Source: Druceiella hillmani
Lineage: Eukaryota; Arthropoda; Insecta; Lepidoptera; Hepialidae
NCBI GenBank assembly: GCA_039881145.1
Contig: JAYKKI010000008.1
Span: forward strand, 35,859,001 to 35,923,000
Direction: 5' to 3'
DNA length: 64,000 nt
The notes beneath the pieces are model-generated. The model was not told the DNA's origin and ran no database searches. It saw nothing but the letters and a program-made list of their open reading frames with translations. The position numbers were made by a program, and so were the translations under genes. Positions 12,531-24,839 of the stretch are shown here, piece after piece (the first letter of the stretch is position 1; every line of letters begins with the position of its first letter).

Positions 12531-13629
12531 AGGGAAATGATATCGCTAATGTAAAAGGAAAAATAATAGTTCCCATGCTGGTTTTTTACCCTTTAGTGTA
12601 CTTTCCTTTTTTCCCGGCACACAATGGGTTTTGGTGAATGACTTCGCTCTGTAGTAGATTTAAATTTAAAGATACTATCGGGATGACACTTACGCTCTTA
12701 TGTGTTAGTGAAGATATTTTTTTCGTCAATTTGACTTCAGGCTGATGTGCAGTGTATGCTTCTATCTACGTGGTCATGTTATTGTTTTGTTCTTGTCAGG
12801 TTTTTTTGAACTTGCGAGTATATAGACTTCGGATTTATACTCGCAAGTTTAGATTCAAATTTTGTGCTATAAAAATTGTACAGAATAACAGTATAACATT
12901 ATTAGAAAATGCTGGATAAAATAATTAAATGATTTTAACCCATACTTTCCATTTAATGAAAGAAAGTATTTCTTTCTGATCTGGGCTCAATTTCATCAAC
13001 TTTATTTGTGTTTGTTTACTTGAGCATATTAGTAGTAGCTGGATGTCGTGGTGTGTTTTACACGAGTAGAATTTTTATAAAATTAATATAAAACTACTGG
13101 GGCTCACATAAATGTATGTGGTAAATAACTAAACGTTTTTGCATATCTAATTTTTTTTTTCTTACACACATTTTAAAAGTAAAATTTCTAATATTTTATG
13201 TTTTTTATAATATAGATAATCTTATTTTAAACTTACAATAATTTCTGCGATCATACTCGTTAGTTTTACACTTGACGAAGAACCATTCAGATACTTGTAT
13301 TGCCTGTTGAAAATTTTCAATTCTTTTGGAATTATTGTTTTGATTATTTAGACCTAGTAACATCAAATAAACATAACAGGGCCATCTGATGTCTTCACTG
13401 TATTCTATAGACTCTATACTTATCTAGTTTCAATAGATTAATTAAAGGCTTCGCTTTCTTGTCTCGCACATTACTTCGTTGTTTTATTAGGTTACTGATC
13501 CAGTATACCCTATAGGTATCAGAAAAAAAAATTGTTAAAAGCAGTATCTGAGCTATAACTAGCGTAGATAGAAGCATTATTGGGTTAAACAAATAAAACG
13601 GTTGATTATTAAGAGTGCAACTAACAGAA
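12531..13629. other. AT-rich DNA upstream of the Copia remnant, possibly including its 5' LTR/leader
   Basis: By position the last few hundred bases could be the Copia 5' LTR and leader. A GGTATCAGAA at about 13516 resembles the initiator-Met tRNA primer-binding phrase used by Copia elements. I cannot find a matching 3' LTR, so this is weak. A short inverted pair ACTTGCGAGTATA / TATACTCGCAAGT sits at about 12810-12848. Confidence 0.3.
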
Positions 13630-14100
13630 ATGGCGTCGCACTCATTCCTGACCAACGTTCCAAATTTTAAGGGGTGCAAGAAATATCACGAATGGGCATT
13701 TGTGGAGAAAAATTTATTGGTTTTGGAGTGTATATCAAGTTATACCAAGCACAAAAGCCCAGCTACAGCAGCCGTAGAAGCTGCAAAAGTGAAGGCCAAA
13801 TTAGTTCTGACCATCGATCCGTCTTTGTAAGTTCACATAAGGGAAGCTTCAAGCGCAAAAAGTTTATGGCAGAAATTTAAGACTATATTCGATTATTCTG
13901 GATTCTCCCGAAGAAAAACTTTAATACGTAATCTAATATCAATTTGCCTCAATAACTGCAATTTGATGACTTTTGAACTATGTTATAGAAATTATTGAGA
14001 CTGCCCAGAAATTATCAGGAACAGGTTTTTCCGTGAACGGCGAGTGAATTGGCTTTTTAATGCTGGTAGGTTTGCCTAAAAAATTCTCCCTTTGATAATG
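13630..14100 (+). pseudogene. Copia Gag remnant
   Basis: An ATG at 13630 opens MASHSFLTNVPNF and continues through AKVKAKLVLTIDPSL to an in-frame TAA at codon 67 (13828-13830). The frame then continues with VHIREASSAKSLWQKFKTIF and NLISICLNNCNLMTFE. A frameshift follows near 13980, after which EIIETAQKLSGTGFSVN and a GFLMLVGLP phrase (about 13988-14080) complete the conserved Gag region. The stop looks like a one-base change in an otherwise continuous reading frame. The nucleocapsid zinc knuckle expected next is missing, marking a deletion before the protease. Confidence 0.8.
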
Positions 14101-14189
14101 ACGATAAGACAAAGTTGATTGATATAGCGGGGAACGATTCAGAAACCGGAAATTCATTCTTGAGCAGAGGAGAGCAGAGTGGAAATTAC

Positions 14190-14590
14190 AATAAACAAGA
14201 CTTTTATTTGAATAGCGGCGCGAGTGTTCAAATGACGACAAATGTCAAAATGGTAAAGAATACATGTTTTACACCAAATATCAAGGAGATAATGGCGCAA
14301 ATGAAAAGTCTATGCCAGTGTTGTGCTCAAGAGATGTGGATATCATGACCATCATTCCCACTTGCAAGTATGAAACTACTTTGAAGGACGTATTATGTGT
14401 ACCTTACCTCGCGACAAACTTAATATCGATAAGTCAGCTTTTAAAAAATGACAATAGAGTGGAGTTTAAAGAAAAGTGCCGCAATATTTATAATAGCGAA
14501 AACAGTTTGGTGGCTGTGGCGAATCAGATAAATGGTGTTTACAAGTTGTTCATAGAACATAAAGAATGTTTTTTTACTTGTCCTTCTTAA
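14190..14590 (+). pseudogene. Copia protease region remnant, active-site Asp replaced
   Basis: FYLNSGASVQMTT (about 14202-14240) matches the Copia protease active site, usually W.LDSGAS.HMT, but the catalytic Asp codon is AAT (Asn, 14211-14213). A downstream open frame contains LKDVLCVPYLATNLISISQL and later ANQINGVYKLF, the segment that normally links protease to pre-integrase. A frame change separates the two parts. Confidence 0.8.
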
Positions 14591-15446
14591 GCGGCTAGTA
14601 GTAAAATATGGCTCAGGAGATTGAGTCATTTGAATGTGAATGACCAAAATAAAATGAAGGATGTAAAATAAATGAAGGATGCACAGTAATCAACAAGTAT
14701 ACAAGCATACCGAGGTATGCTGCCAAGGAAAACAGTCACGCTTACCATTTGATCATGTGGAAAAAAGGAGCAATAAGCCACTGGATATTGTCTATGCTGA
14801 TGTATGTGGACCTATAGAGTAGACTTCAATTGGTGGGGCAAGATATTTCCTTATATTTATTGATGGTTTTTTTTTCAAGGAGAAAATGTTAAGTATTTAT
14901 TTTCAAAAGATAAATTTTCAAGTATTTTAAGCAATTCAAAGTAAGTGCAGAAAATAAACTTATTCAAGTCAGACCTGGAGTCAGACCTGGAGTCAGACCT
15001 GGAGTTTTGCAGCAATGAATTTGAAAATTATTTGAAGAATGTGGGCATCGTTCATCAAAAGACTAATGCTTATACTCCAGAATGGTTTGGGTGAACGAAT
15101 TGATCGGACTACTGTTGGGCGAGCTCGTTATTTATTATTTGATATAAGCGCAGATAAAAGGCAGGGCAAAAAATAGTGCTGTCTATAAAAGGAACATATC
15201 TGTCACATCAGGATTCAGTAATAAACTCCACATAAGCTCTGGACAAATAAACAACCAGATTTGAGCTATGGTCGTATATTTGGTAGTCAATTAATAGTGC
15301 ACATGCCCAAAGAGAAGCGGCGACAGGCGAAGGACTCTAAATCAAAGAAGCATATCCTAGTTGATTTTTCTGAAGACATCAAAAGCTCTAACGTCTATTA
15401 TCTCATTAAAATATATGTAACAACTAAGAGATGTAATAGTGTATGA
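14591..15446 (+). pseudogene. Copia pre-integrase and integrase remnant
   Basis: WLRRLSHLNVNDQNKMKD is the GAG-pre-integrase motif. CCQGKQSRLPFDH and IVYADVCGP follow, with the first catalytic Asp at 14799-14801. The second-Asp region is disrupted by a 12-bp unit repeated three times (14968-15003). NEFENYLKNVGIVHQKTNAY leads to the NGLGER phrase with the catalytic Glu at 15093-15095. FGSQLIVHMPKEKRRQ and HILVDFSEDIKS (15261-15446 frame) are the conserved post-core segment. Several stops interrupt. The element can no longer integrate. Confidence 0.8.
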
Positions 15447-16060
15447 ATATATGCAAAGAAACAATATTAGTGATGCAAGAATAACAGTTTCAGTTGGAGA
15501 TATCCAAGCAGAGGATATAAGCAGTTATATCGAAATAAAAGATGAACATATTTAGAATTCTGTTGAGCCAAACATTTCAGAATTAGAGAATTCCCTTGAT
15601 ATGTATCCTACATTACAGCAGTTTCAAGAACTTGCGGAAGAAAAGAAAACAGTACTACAAGAACCAGTAAACAATAAACGAGCGAGAAGTCCCCTGAACA
15701 GCTATGGTTGTACAAACCTCTGTATAAGTACGATGCTGAGTCCAGAAGTCATCAGTGATCCTGTTAGCATTCGAGAAGCTCTGGAGAGTCCAAAGGGATA
15801 ACAATGGATTGAGGCAATGAAGCATGAGTTGCAAACGTTTGGGGAAAACAAAGCATAGACTCGAGTGGATGAGTTACCTTTAGACTAGACAGTGCAGTGC
15901 AAGTGGGTACTTAAAAGAAAAGTTAGTGATAACAATACAATGCAATACAGAGCGCGTTTGGTAGCTAAGGGCTTTGCTCAGAGGCCTGGCATCTATTATG
16001 AAGAGACCTTTTCCTCAGTTTTGAAATATTCTATAGATTCAAAAAGAGTCGTTTAAGGCA
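15447..16060 (+). pseudogene. Copia reverse transcriptase N-terminal part
   Basis: After a variable linker (open frame 15601-15801), SDPVSIREALESPKG, QWIEAMKHELQTF and then QCKWVLKRKVS, RARLVAKGFAQRPGI and YYEETFSSVL are read. These are the conserved opening motifs of Copia RT. The frame carries stops (for example TAA at 15799-15801). After SSVLKYS the text breaks off, and the palm region with the first catalytic Asp is absent. Confidence 0.8.
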
Positions 16061-16860
16061 ACATATTTTCATAAAAAATAATTATAGTGTAACAATTATT
16101 ATTGCGTTATATGTTGACGATTTTTTCGTTTATTCAAGTAGTAATAATAAAGAAGGGACTAGAAAATTAATTACTGTATTAAGTTCCAACTTTAAAATAA
16201 AGAATTTAGGACAGATAAAAATATAATATTTACATTGGATCAGGAACATTATGTCGAGCAATTACTGGATAAGTTTAATATTATAAATTTTGCAAATACT
16301 CCTATGGAATGTAATTTAAATATTGGAAAACCAGAAACACGTGATCAAAGATTTATTTTCATATCAGCAGTTTAATGTATTTGTCGGTTTTAACGAGACC
16401 GGATATATATTTTGGTATTAATTTTCTAGTCAGTTTAATAAATGTCTCACAAATTTTCATCGGAATTATGTCAAAAGCTACTTAGGTATCTCAAGAAAAC
16501 TAAGAATTATTGTTTGCAGTACAAAAGAGATAACATTGAACTTGTTGGTTATATTGATGCCGATTGGGCAAGTAATACTGAAGATGGCAAATATTATACA
16601 GGCTATTGCTTTGTAATGTCAGGAGCAGCTATTACTTAAAAAGCAAAAAAAAACAACGAACAATTACTCGTTCAAGTATGAAAGCTGAGGCCTCTATATT
16701 TACGATCTATATATTTACGATCTTTACTATGTGGAGTGACTGATAATTTATATATTGTGCATTTGTTGAATGATAGCCAAAGTGCATAGAAGTTGATGCA
16801 TCACAGAAAAAGGAAACAGGTACCTGTTACTATCAGTTAAATTGTTAAAAGTAAATTACA
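16061..16860 (+). pseudogene. Copia RT C-terminal part and RNase H remnant
   Basis: IIALYVDDFFVYS retains an intact YVDD motif (16109-16120). SNFKIKNLGQIK follows, then decayed text. An open frame at 16442-16639 has LRYLKKTKNYCLQYK, GYIDADWASNTEDGK and YYTGYCFVMSGAAIT, the RNase H signature with the DADWA catalytic aspartates. SSMKAEAS and NDSQSA*KLMHH phrases mark the last RNase H motifs near 16670-16800. Stops between these blocks make it non-functional. Confidence 0.8.
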
Positions 16861-17339
16861 GTAATTACTATGTTTTTAAAGATGCAAATACCCAATTTCT
16901 CTTACCAATTATTTTTGAAAATATTTACTGATTCTTAACAAATCTCTGGTTTATGTGGATTTTAAGAAAAATTAACAAAGTATTCTTCAAACTGGTAGTA
17001 GATCAATGTGAATTTAAAAGTAATAAAATACAAATTAATTTGATATATGGTAAAATTTATAATTTATTAAACAGTAAAATACATAGGCATGAGACAGAAT
17101 TTAATTATTTAGCCATGATACCTAACGGTCATGTGATGAAATAAGGTGATATGGTTGGAAATAAATCTATTAAAACTAATTTTTAATGATAAATACCTTT
17201 TTTGAGGAAGTCGCCAATAAAAAAATGTTCTTTTTTTTCTAAATAAATAGTTGATTTCCTTTTAAGTTTCATATAGCCACAAATTTTATGATATTAAATT
17301 GCAATTGCTGCAGCAGACATTGTTTCAATAAATATATAT

Positions 17340-17377
<38 letters not shown>

Positions 17378-18769
17378 GTATATACATTTACACAAATGTT
17401 GAGTTTTTAAAAATATTTTTGAAGAAAGACTTATAGTATAGTACATCTATTCCATATCAGTGTTTTGTGAAAGTTACGGTAAAACATGAAACAAAAAGTT
17501 TTATGTACACGCCAATTTTAGTTTCGATGTATATTTGATCAATCAAAATATCTAATAAAATACGCTAACAATAAATTTAAATTGAATTATATAGCCATAA
17601 TATGAATAGGAACAAACTTCAAGATGGTTTGGAACGTTTAATTGTGGATAATTTGAAAAGGCATTTATTTACAAAATTGCACAGTTTTCTTTTGTTTAAA
17701 TAAAAGTTGTTCGGTAGGAAAATATTTAAGCTGAGGTTTAAATTTGGAACGTGTTATCGAATTTAGGTATTGTTTATAATGAATACTCTGTAACAAAATT
17801 CAGACATACGTGAATTGTGTACTTAATCTCACATAAATAAAATTCATTTATCTAATACAACCTCATTTATATTGCGTGCACCTACAAACTATATGGACTT
17901 AGTATAACGCCTCTCTTTCATTTTATTCTACATCATAAAATACAGTCGCCGATAAGATAGAAGTCTTCTTAACTAAAACCTGTGGTTTGAATTTGCTCCT
18001 CCCATTATTAGACTCTCATAAACATAATCCAAATTTTTTTAAACATTTGCAATTCATTATCAGAAACATTAATAGAAATAATTATTTAACCTTATCCAAG
18101 CTTTAATATTGATAAACATAATGAAACATGAAGTGTTTCTTTAGTAGTGACAAGATACCCTTTCTTTTTTACGGCTTACTTTGTGGAAATTCTACAGAAG
18201 CAGTGATTTTGTTGCTTATATATCATGGTTCATGTTAAGCTGATATATCCAATATTTTAAGCTATTTATAGTTAGGATGAATAGAGTATGAACAATTATC
18301 CTTTATGATATATATCACCTTGATGATATAAATCATGTTCCATAAATAAATTTAATCATAAAGGTAAAGTGTAATGTAAAAGGATTCGGTGCTTTATTCT
18401 ATGATTCACATCCGGGCAGCATTTTATCGACGATTTTTGTTAACTGAATCTCAAATTTTTCGTTAGGTCAAATACCCTCATGACAAATATCCTTATTATA
18501 AATATTCATATTTACAAAATAGTGAAAATCGGAAGACAAATATGTTACTCAAAAAAGTTTGCAAAATATGGACAAATTTTACCTAAGGAAAAATATTGAA
18601 ATAAATGACATGAAAGCATTCAATGATTATTTATAATAAATGTAAATGAAGAAATTTCATATTCTTTCATAGATATCTTTAATCGCTTGAAACGAAATAC
18701 GTAAATATATCGAAAATATATCTATACAAAATATTATATTAAACAGTTAAAGTGAAAATTAAAATATTA
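16861..18769. other. AT-rich DNA with a mixed microsatellite; no gene recognised
   Basis: It contains an AT/CA/AT compound microsatellite at about 17331-17390. A 3' LTR for the Copia remnant would be expected here, but I cannot identify one. The 63-codon frame at 16953-17144 is very AT-rich and unrecognised. Confidence 0.5.
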
Positions 18770-19140
18770 AAGCTCTCGCGTTTCGACCCACCCGATGTGG
18801 ATGTGTTCAAACTTTTTACCCCACACTCGCACGCGCAAGAATAATAATTACCTGCGCTTCGGTGTACCAAACTAAAACGTAACTGGCAACTTTATTTAAA
18901 TTACTATAATTACCGGTGGAAATCTACGTGGAAATTTTCGTTGGCAGAGTGCGGTAATTACGGAGGGTTTTAAAGAAGTAATAAACCTTCATTAACATGA
19001 CGAATCAAAATACTCGTACGCGCTACCGTCCCTTCGGATAAATAATTCGGCTTTGGGTCTACGCTTCGTCCAGATTATTTTAAGCATTATTTCGGGTTAG
19101 CTTTGCTTACTTAAAAATGGATTAAACTCGTTTTAATTAG
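18770..19140. promoter_or_regulatory. GC-rich island with repeated TAATTAC cores
   Basis: A patch with CG-containing words (CGCACGCGCAAG, CGTACGCGCTACCGTCCC) in AT-rich surroundings. At least four ATTA-type homeodomain cores occur as AATAATTACC, ATAATTACC, GTAATTAC and TTTAATTAG. No sustained open frame. Enhancer-like by composition only. Confidence 0.35.
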
Positions 19141-19559
19141 GCATTGGGAGTCATCTTATTAATATTTGAAACGGAGTTTATAATGGTTCTGGTGGTTTCT
19201 GTTCTAAAAGTTAAATTAAATCTAAAGTGTCCCGTAAATTAAATTATTTAGATATTTACATGATGGTTGGAAATAATGTTACCAGTTAGTCACTTTCTTT
19301 GACTAATGAAACTTAAATTTTGGAATATTAAATTTTTCTGTAATCAAAAAGACCAGAATTATTCTTATGTTAAATTAAAAATATCGGCTTTAACCTATCT
19401 AATAAAATACTTGCAAAATATGAATCTAGATCTTGTACCCCTTTTGAATTGAAATAACTTTATTTATCATGAATCATTGCTAATATGTACTTCAGAGCAC
19501 AATAATATTTTAAAGTCAATAGTTGAAAAACTGTGTTGTCTGAAACACATGCTTGTCAA

Positions 19560-19900
19560 AACCCCTTTTTCAGAAAATTAGTGTCAGCGGTTTCAGAAAA
19601 AAAGGTATAGGAAGAATATATTTTTTGCATATTTTTAAATTTATATCTGAAAATGGACTACAAATTTTTGAAACCTTTATAACTAACACTTTCAAACTAT
19701 ACCCCAAACTCATAAGGACTTAAAAAAAAATCGAGTATCTTCTTTGAAATCAACCGCCAGTCCCCTAAATTTTCCTTACTAATATATCTGAGTGTTAATC
19801 ATTGAAATATGTGCATGTTAATATGCTGATCCTCTTTCTGAGAAAAACGACTTTGACAGGCGGACAGACGGTTATGTCAACTTGTAAAGTGTTTGACAAT
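19560..19900 (+). repeat. Possible degraded lepidopteran interspersed repeat
   Basis: GACTTTGACAGGCGGACAGACGG near 19850 resembles the GGACAGACGGACAGAC phrase of a common moth and butterfly repeat. The preceding 250 bp are unresolved. Confidence 0.3.
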
Positions 19901-20393
19901 GCTTAAAGATTTTTAATTATATAATAGAAATTACCCATTACTACGGAATACTATAAACTCCTATATTAAGAAAAATATATAAATTAAATTGTGAAAAGTT
20001 GAACTAATTGTCGATAAATTAAATTGATTGTTAATATTTTACGTAATTGAGTAATAACTAAGAAGGAAATTTCAGAGCGTAAAAAGATTTTTTACTTTTT
20101 ACCTATATCCATTCGCATGGTATTTTTAATCTGTGTCATTAATTAAAATTGGCAAAAAATTTTAGTACATATAGCTCGTAGAATAATTAACGACTTACTT
20201 AAAGGAAGTAACACAATGAGATACGTAATTATTTAAAAATATATTTTTTAATTTGTTCTCAGATTTGCAACCTAAATGGAGATGGAGAAACGATCAGAAA
20301 ATGTAATCAAGTAGAGTAGCCGGTGTTAATGAATTACACAAAAGAAGTTTGGCTGAACAACGAGTGAAGTGCTGGAACGATATATCAGTCACG

Positions 20394-20475
20394 ATGATAT
20401 TGCACAATACATTTGTGTGTATAGTATTTTGTATATTGGAAGTGGAGATGAAGTTACTGCTGCAGGAAAAATTAG
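20394..20475 (+). CDS. Candidate first coding exon of an unidentified secreted or membrane protein
   Basis: The exon proposed is 20263-20475. It is preceded by a pyrimidine-rich acceptor ending TTTGTTCTCAG (AG at 20261-20262) and followed by the donor TTAG|GTTAGTG (GT at 20476-20477). The ATG at 20394-20396 opens 27 codons, MILHNTFVCIVFCILEVEMK and then LLLQEKL, ending in a split codon (phase 1). A hydrophobic run TFVCIVFCIL suggests a signal peptide or anchor, although the Glu residues after it are atypical. The 131 bp before the ATG would be 5' UTR and contain two short upstream ORFs (from 20275 and near 20327). Non-coding first exons followed by a small signal-peptide exon and huge introns are common for insect cell-surface genes, which would fit an exon-poor window. 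I do not recognise the family. The call could be a chance splice pair. Confidence 0.35.
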
Positions 20476-20479
20476 GTTA

Positions 20480-22379
20480 GTGAAATATTTTTAAAATATG
20501 ATTAAATTAGAGATATATTTATTATGTTTAAATAGGGTAACAAGAATTATCTTATTTTTGTTTGTAATAAATTAATATCGTGTGTAATCAAAATCAATTT
20601 CCTATTAAGAGAACCTTTTACTTGATGGCGATCACAGATTTCGGTATCATAAATATGGCCAAGTTGTCCACTGTTGATTTTAGAAAGCAAACAATTGAAT
20701 ATTGATTGAATCTATAGTTGAGTATTTTGTAGCTTTAGCATCAACCTAGAATTACCACAAAGGTTGTAATGTACTTAATCTAAAAAGAATACAGTTAAAT
20801 AGAACTATGATGTTCAAGAAACTCATTTCAACTAAAAAATGTTATTACTATTTATGAAAAAAATACCTATATGGAAGACTACAAAACACTCAAGGCATTT
20901 TAAAATAAAGAAAACTAAATATTTAATCCAGACCTACGCATTTCATTCAAACTTATGCGTAATTCAAATATAAAAATAGACCCAAAACTTATCTTTCTAA
21001 TATTCTGCTAACTTCGCTCAAAATTAAAATATAGCAAAGTTTTGTTTCGAAGACTCGAAAGAATATCGAAAAGTAATTACGGGTTCCGCTTTGTTTCGAT
21101 ATTTACCATTTTTACTCTAAAAGTATAATAGTGCCTAACTCCGTCACGGTGGCCTGAGAAAAACTTTAAAAACTTGAAAAAACACAAATGTTTCTTTAGA
21201 ATATGTTACAAAACAACGTGTGTGTTATAAAAGTTACTTAAATTGATAGTAGTTTTGCCAACTTTTAGAATTTGAAGAAAAGGTGAGATAAAGTCAACTT
21301 TCAAGCGAGCATAATACATTTTGTGTATAAAACTGTAACACATTTAAATGCACTGGCGTGAAAAACTCTGACTTGCTTCACAAAATAAAACATATAGAAA
21401 TTTAAACAATTAGTTGATATTTTATCTGCTAAATAGCACAATGGATATCGCAGCAAAATTTATTCAAAATTTAAAAGTTTTTAGTTTTAGTGATTAAAAG
21501 AATTAAAATATTCTCTCTCTCATTTTAAGTACATAGTTATCTAATCAAACAAAATATGCCTCTCACTTTTAGTCGTTTATACTTTAATATAGAGCGTATA
21601 CCTAGTCAAAAGTTTAAAAAAAGTCCTCCATGTACTAGTTACATATTGTTCAGGGCTCGTTTAAACCCCCTATAAATATCTAAGTAATAATGATTTTATG
21701 ACAGTCGATCTTTAGTATTATAACTCCTAAGTTTAATGAAATGACGAAAACAATATTGACAAATCATCATTCAAACGAAGTAAGCTGATATAGTTTAAAT
21801 TAGCAAAGTAATGTAAATGGGAGAAAATACCGAACAAAAAAATCATCGACATCCATAGTTGTTCAATATTTTGTTGGCAAGAGAAGCAATGCAATATCTA
21901 GTCCAAGATAACTGTTTCTCAAAAGTTACTTTTGAAAATAATAAAGATGATTTGTCGGATAATATTATTCATTTTAATATTTATGTACAATATGAACAAA
22001 GTCAAAAAAAAAATTATCAGGCAAGCCCTTCGCAAATATTATATTTAAACACGTATTTTTGTATTTCTTTTCTTGCTCAAAAATATGCCATGACACAATG
22101 ATTTATAATAAATAAAGTTATTAGAGTAAATTTAAATTGTATAAAATAAAGTTCAGTATTACTACCGACTCGGAAAAATCAGCGATAACATGCCAATAAA
22201 AAAATATATCATTATAAATTTGACTCTACCCACAAACAAGATATCAAAATGAAATCAATGATAAGAAAACAAAATCCAATATCGTAAACAACGATAATAA
22301 TTTTGATTAATAAAGCAAGGAAAACAAATCGCAGCAACAATAGGACAAAGATAATAACGCAAACAGCGGTGCCCACCGT
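20480..22379. other. AT-rich DNA downstream of the candidate exon; nothing recognised
   Basis: No second exon with convincing splice sites and coding character was found. The 80-codon frame at 21859-22101 is AT-rich and has no recognisable domain. Confidence 0.5.
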
Positions 22380-22640
22380 GGAAAATAATGATTTTGTCTC
22401 ACAAATATTTTCCGGAAGTCTCGATGTCGATATCATGCCGGCGGACTATTTAAAGTAAACAATACGAAAGAAAATACCGTACAACAAGAATAACAAAAAG
22501 AGTTTATCGGAATATCTCCCCGGGGAGCGGCAAGGGATAGACATTTCTATACCCAAAGGAGAGCGGGGTAAAGGAGAACACGTTGCACGTGTAATAAAAA
22601 TCAAATTAAGCCCAATTTCTACTGAATGGTTTTTAACGGC
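22380..22640. promoter_or_regulatory. GC-richer island, candidate conserved non-coding element
   Basis: It contains CCCCGGGGAGCGGCAAGGG (about 22520) and ACGTTGCACGTG (about 22580). A minus-strand 102-codon frame (22446-22754) crosses it but reads partly hydrophobic, low-complexity text with no domain and is not supported as a gene. Confidence 0.25.
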
Positions 22641-24550
22641 CCTTTTGGTCTCTTGTCTAAATAAATATTTGGACGAGCGCTGTTTGAAATATATTATACT
22701 TGCAATGGAATTATTTTCAATGCTACGTTGTATTAATAATGAATACGTTGCCACCGTGTTTTTTTAATGTAAACGGGAATCCGAATTAGGTCGAGCGCTT
22801 TAAACTTTTTTAGGTCAGCATCAATGTTAAAATGAGGAAAACTCCTATATTCGAATTCTGTTTTGAAAATACAACAAAAATTAATATTAGTGTGCTGTCT
22901 GTTATGAAATTCCGCAAATTCGAAGCATGAGGTAAATTTCGTTTGAAACATAGTGAAATAATGGAACTTCGAAACTCATTCGAAGTTGGTTATAGAGACA
23001 GAAGAGTAGAATCAAATTAGACTTGGATGTACTTTTGAATATATATACATCAATATTATTATATAAGTTATATAATATTAAGTTATAACAGTTAAATCAA
23101 TATGTTGCGAATCTTTCTCCTAATTTTTTGTATGTAATGTATGTAAACAAAAAAAAAATATTAGTCCCATTATTTAAAAGTCATGGCCAAGATCTTTCTG
23201 CAAATACATTCCACAAAATCAACCCATTTAGGCAAGATATTTTCTATAAGTTATTATATGAATTCAATGAATATAATTTTTTAATTTTATTAAAATAACA
23301 AAAGTTTATTGCTTAATAATGACAGTCAGGATATTTTAAAATTCGCCATTTATAAATTTCAAGTTCTTCACATTATAAAAATTAATTAATTGAAATATAC
23401 ACAAAACAGGGTTTATAGATTTACCTCTTATAATATATTATAGTTAATATGTTAGAGACATCTGGCGTGCTATACCTATATTCTATTTTACATATGTACT
23501 GAAGTCCTATTTTCACACCTTTTTAGACGCGTACGCTTTTTCGAGTGCTTTCTGTGTTCGTGATATTAAAAAAAATATGTCACACACAATAATAAAGACG
23601 AAGTCTAATTTGCTACTTGCAATAGATAAATTAAACTCATACCAATTTTTACGTTATTGTGACCTTTCATTCGCAACTTGACCCATTTGAATGATCTTTG
23701 TTAATATAACTTAATGCTTTATTGATAAAAGTAAATTTTAAGTACATATCCTCATCGAATAAAGATTCCAAAAAAAGTTTTCAAAATTGGTATAGTTCAA
23801 AAACTATAGTCATAAACAAGCCTATACATAGATAGGTAAATTGTTACCAAAATGATGATACCCCTAGTTTAATTATGATTTTACTTTAAAAGTCACGACT
23901 TAATGAGGAATGTATTCTGTATTTGATTTTATGTGTATTCGAAAAGGTACATAAAATATATGGTTGAGTTAAAATTGTCAATTTAACTGAAAATGTGCTA
24001 CGCAATAAAAATAGGATTGATTTCTATGTCCCCTTATTAACGTGATTGGAAAACGTAATCATCTATTTTATCTAAATAGCGATTCAAAAAACATTCTTAT
24101 CAGTTTTGGCACATTTTTATTTCAATTCTACCTTATTATTTTGTATTTATTATCACCTTTAAAAACTTAATAAAAGTCAAAGTTAACAGCGTATCAATTT
24201 ATTTCTTATATATTTTTCAATTTTTATGTTTATAATATACACCATATAACTAATTTGAGAAATGTGGATATGATTTTGATGAAACTATCTGTAAGTTATA
24301 GAATTGTATTAAATGACCATTATTTAAAAAAATATTTGCGCAATGTAATTCTTAAGGAAATATGACATCATCTATCGTAACTTGTGGGTTAAATATTTCA
24401 AAACATTCAGCCAATATAATGACTTAGCTGTTATGCACAATTAATGAATTTGAGATACAAAGGTCCGCTCGTTCTAACGCAGAAAATATTCAAAGAGATT
24501 GCTAATGCAATTTACTTCAAGACAAAAATATAAATGTTTTTATAGGTCTA
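22641..24550. other. AT-rich DNA, nothing recognised
   Basis: It includes short AT repeats around 23040-23090. No gene signal. Confidence 0.5.
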
Positions 24551-24551
24551 T

Positions 24552-24839
24552 ATGTATATGTACGTATGCAACGTAAAATCGTTTATGGCCTGTGTATACG
24601 TAGAAGTAGTAAATGTACACGAGAGGTCTGGCGCCTTGCCGCCAATCGGTTGCTGTTCAGATACTTACGTAATTATGAAAGTTTCTTTCAAAATTGAACG
24701 TGAAGATCTCGAGGGAAACGAGCCTTTTTATTCAGATTATTCCAGCTCCGTCTTCAGTCGTCAGTCTTGGATCTCGACCCTGGGGGCTAGTCTCTCATTA
24801 TTGGGAAAAGTAAATCATGTTTATGGGAAAAACGAATAG
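24552..24839 (+). other. 95-codon open frame in a GC-richer patch, coding status doubtful
   Basis: The frame starts at an ATG in a TATG run and has no domain or signal peptide. The patch includes TCTTCAGTCGTCAGTCTTGG (about 24750), which holds two TCAGT initiator-like words. A core promoter or regulatory element is at least as likely as a protein. I do not recognise the product. Confidence 0.2.

Larger units (their letters stand above)
13630..16860 (+). mobile_element. Ty1/Copia LTR retrotransposon, inactive internal region
   Basis: Gag, protease, integrase, reverse transcriptase and RNase H follow one another in the order that defines Copia (integrase before RT). The text resembles Copia families common in insects. 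Numerous stops, frameshifts and at least two large internal deletions (after Gag near 14090 and inside RT near 16055) leave no functional protein. LTRs could not be paired with confidence; total length is well short of an intact element. Confidence 0.85.

Noticed and set aside
17145..17200. GGTTGGAAATAAATC as the start of a Copia 3' LTR
   Set aside because: No matching sequence is found upstream of Gag, so an LTR pair cannot be shown.
22446..22754. 102-codon minus-strand frame
   Set aside because: No recognisable domain. Residue usage fits chance translation of AT-rich DNA plus a GC island.
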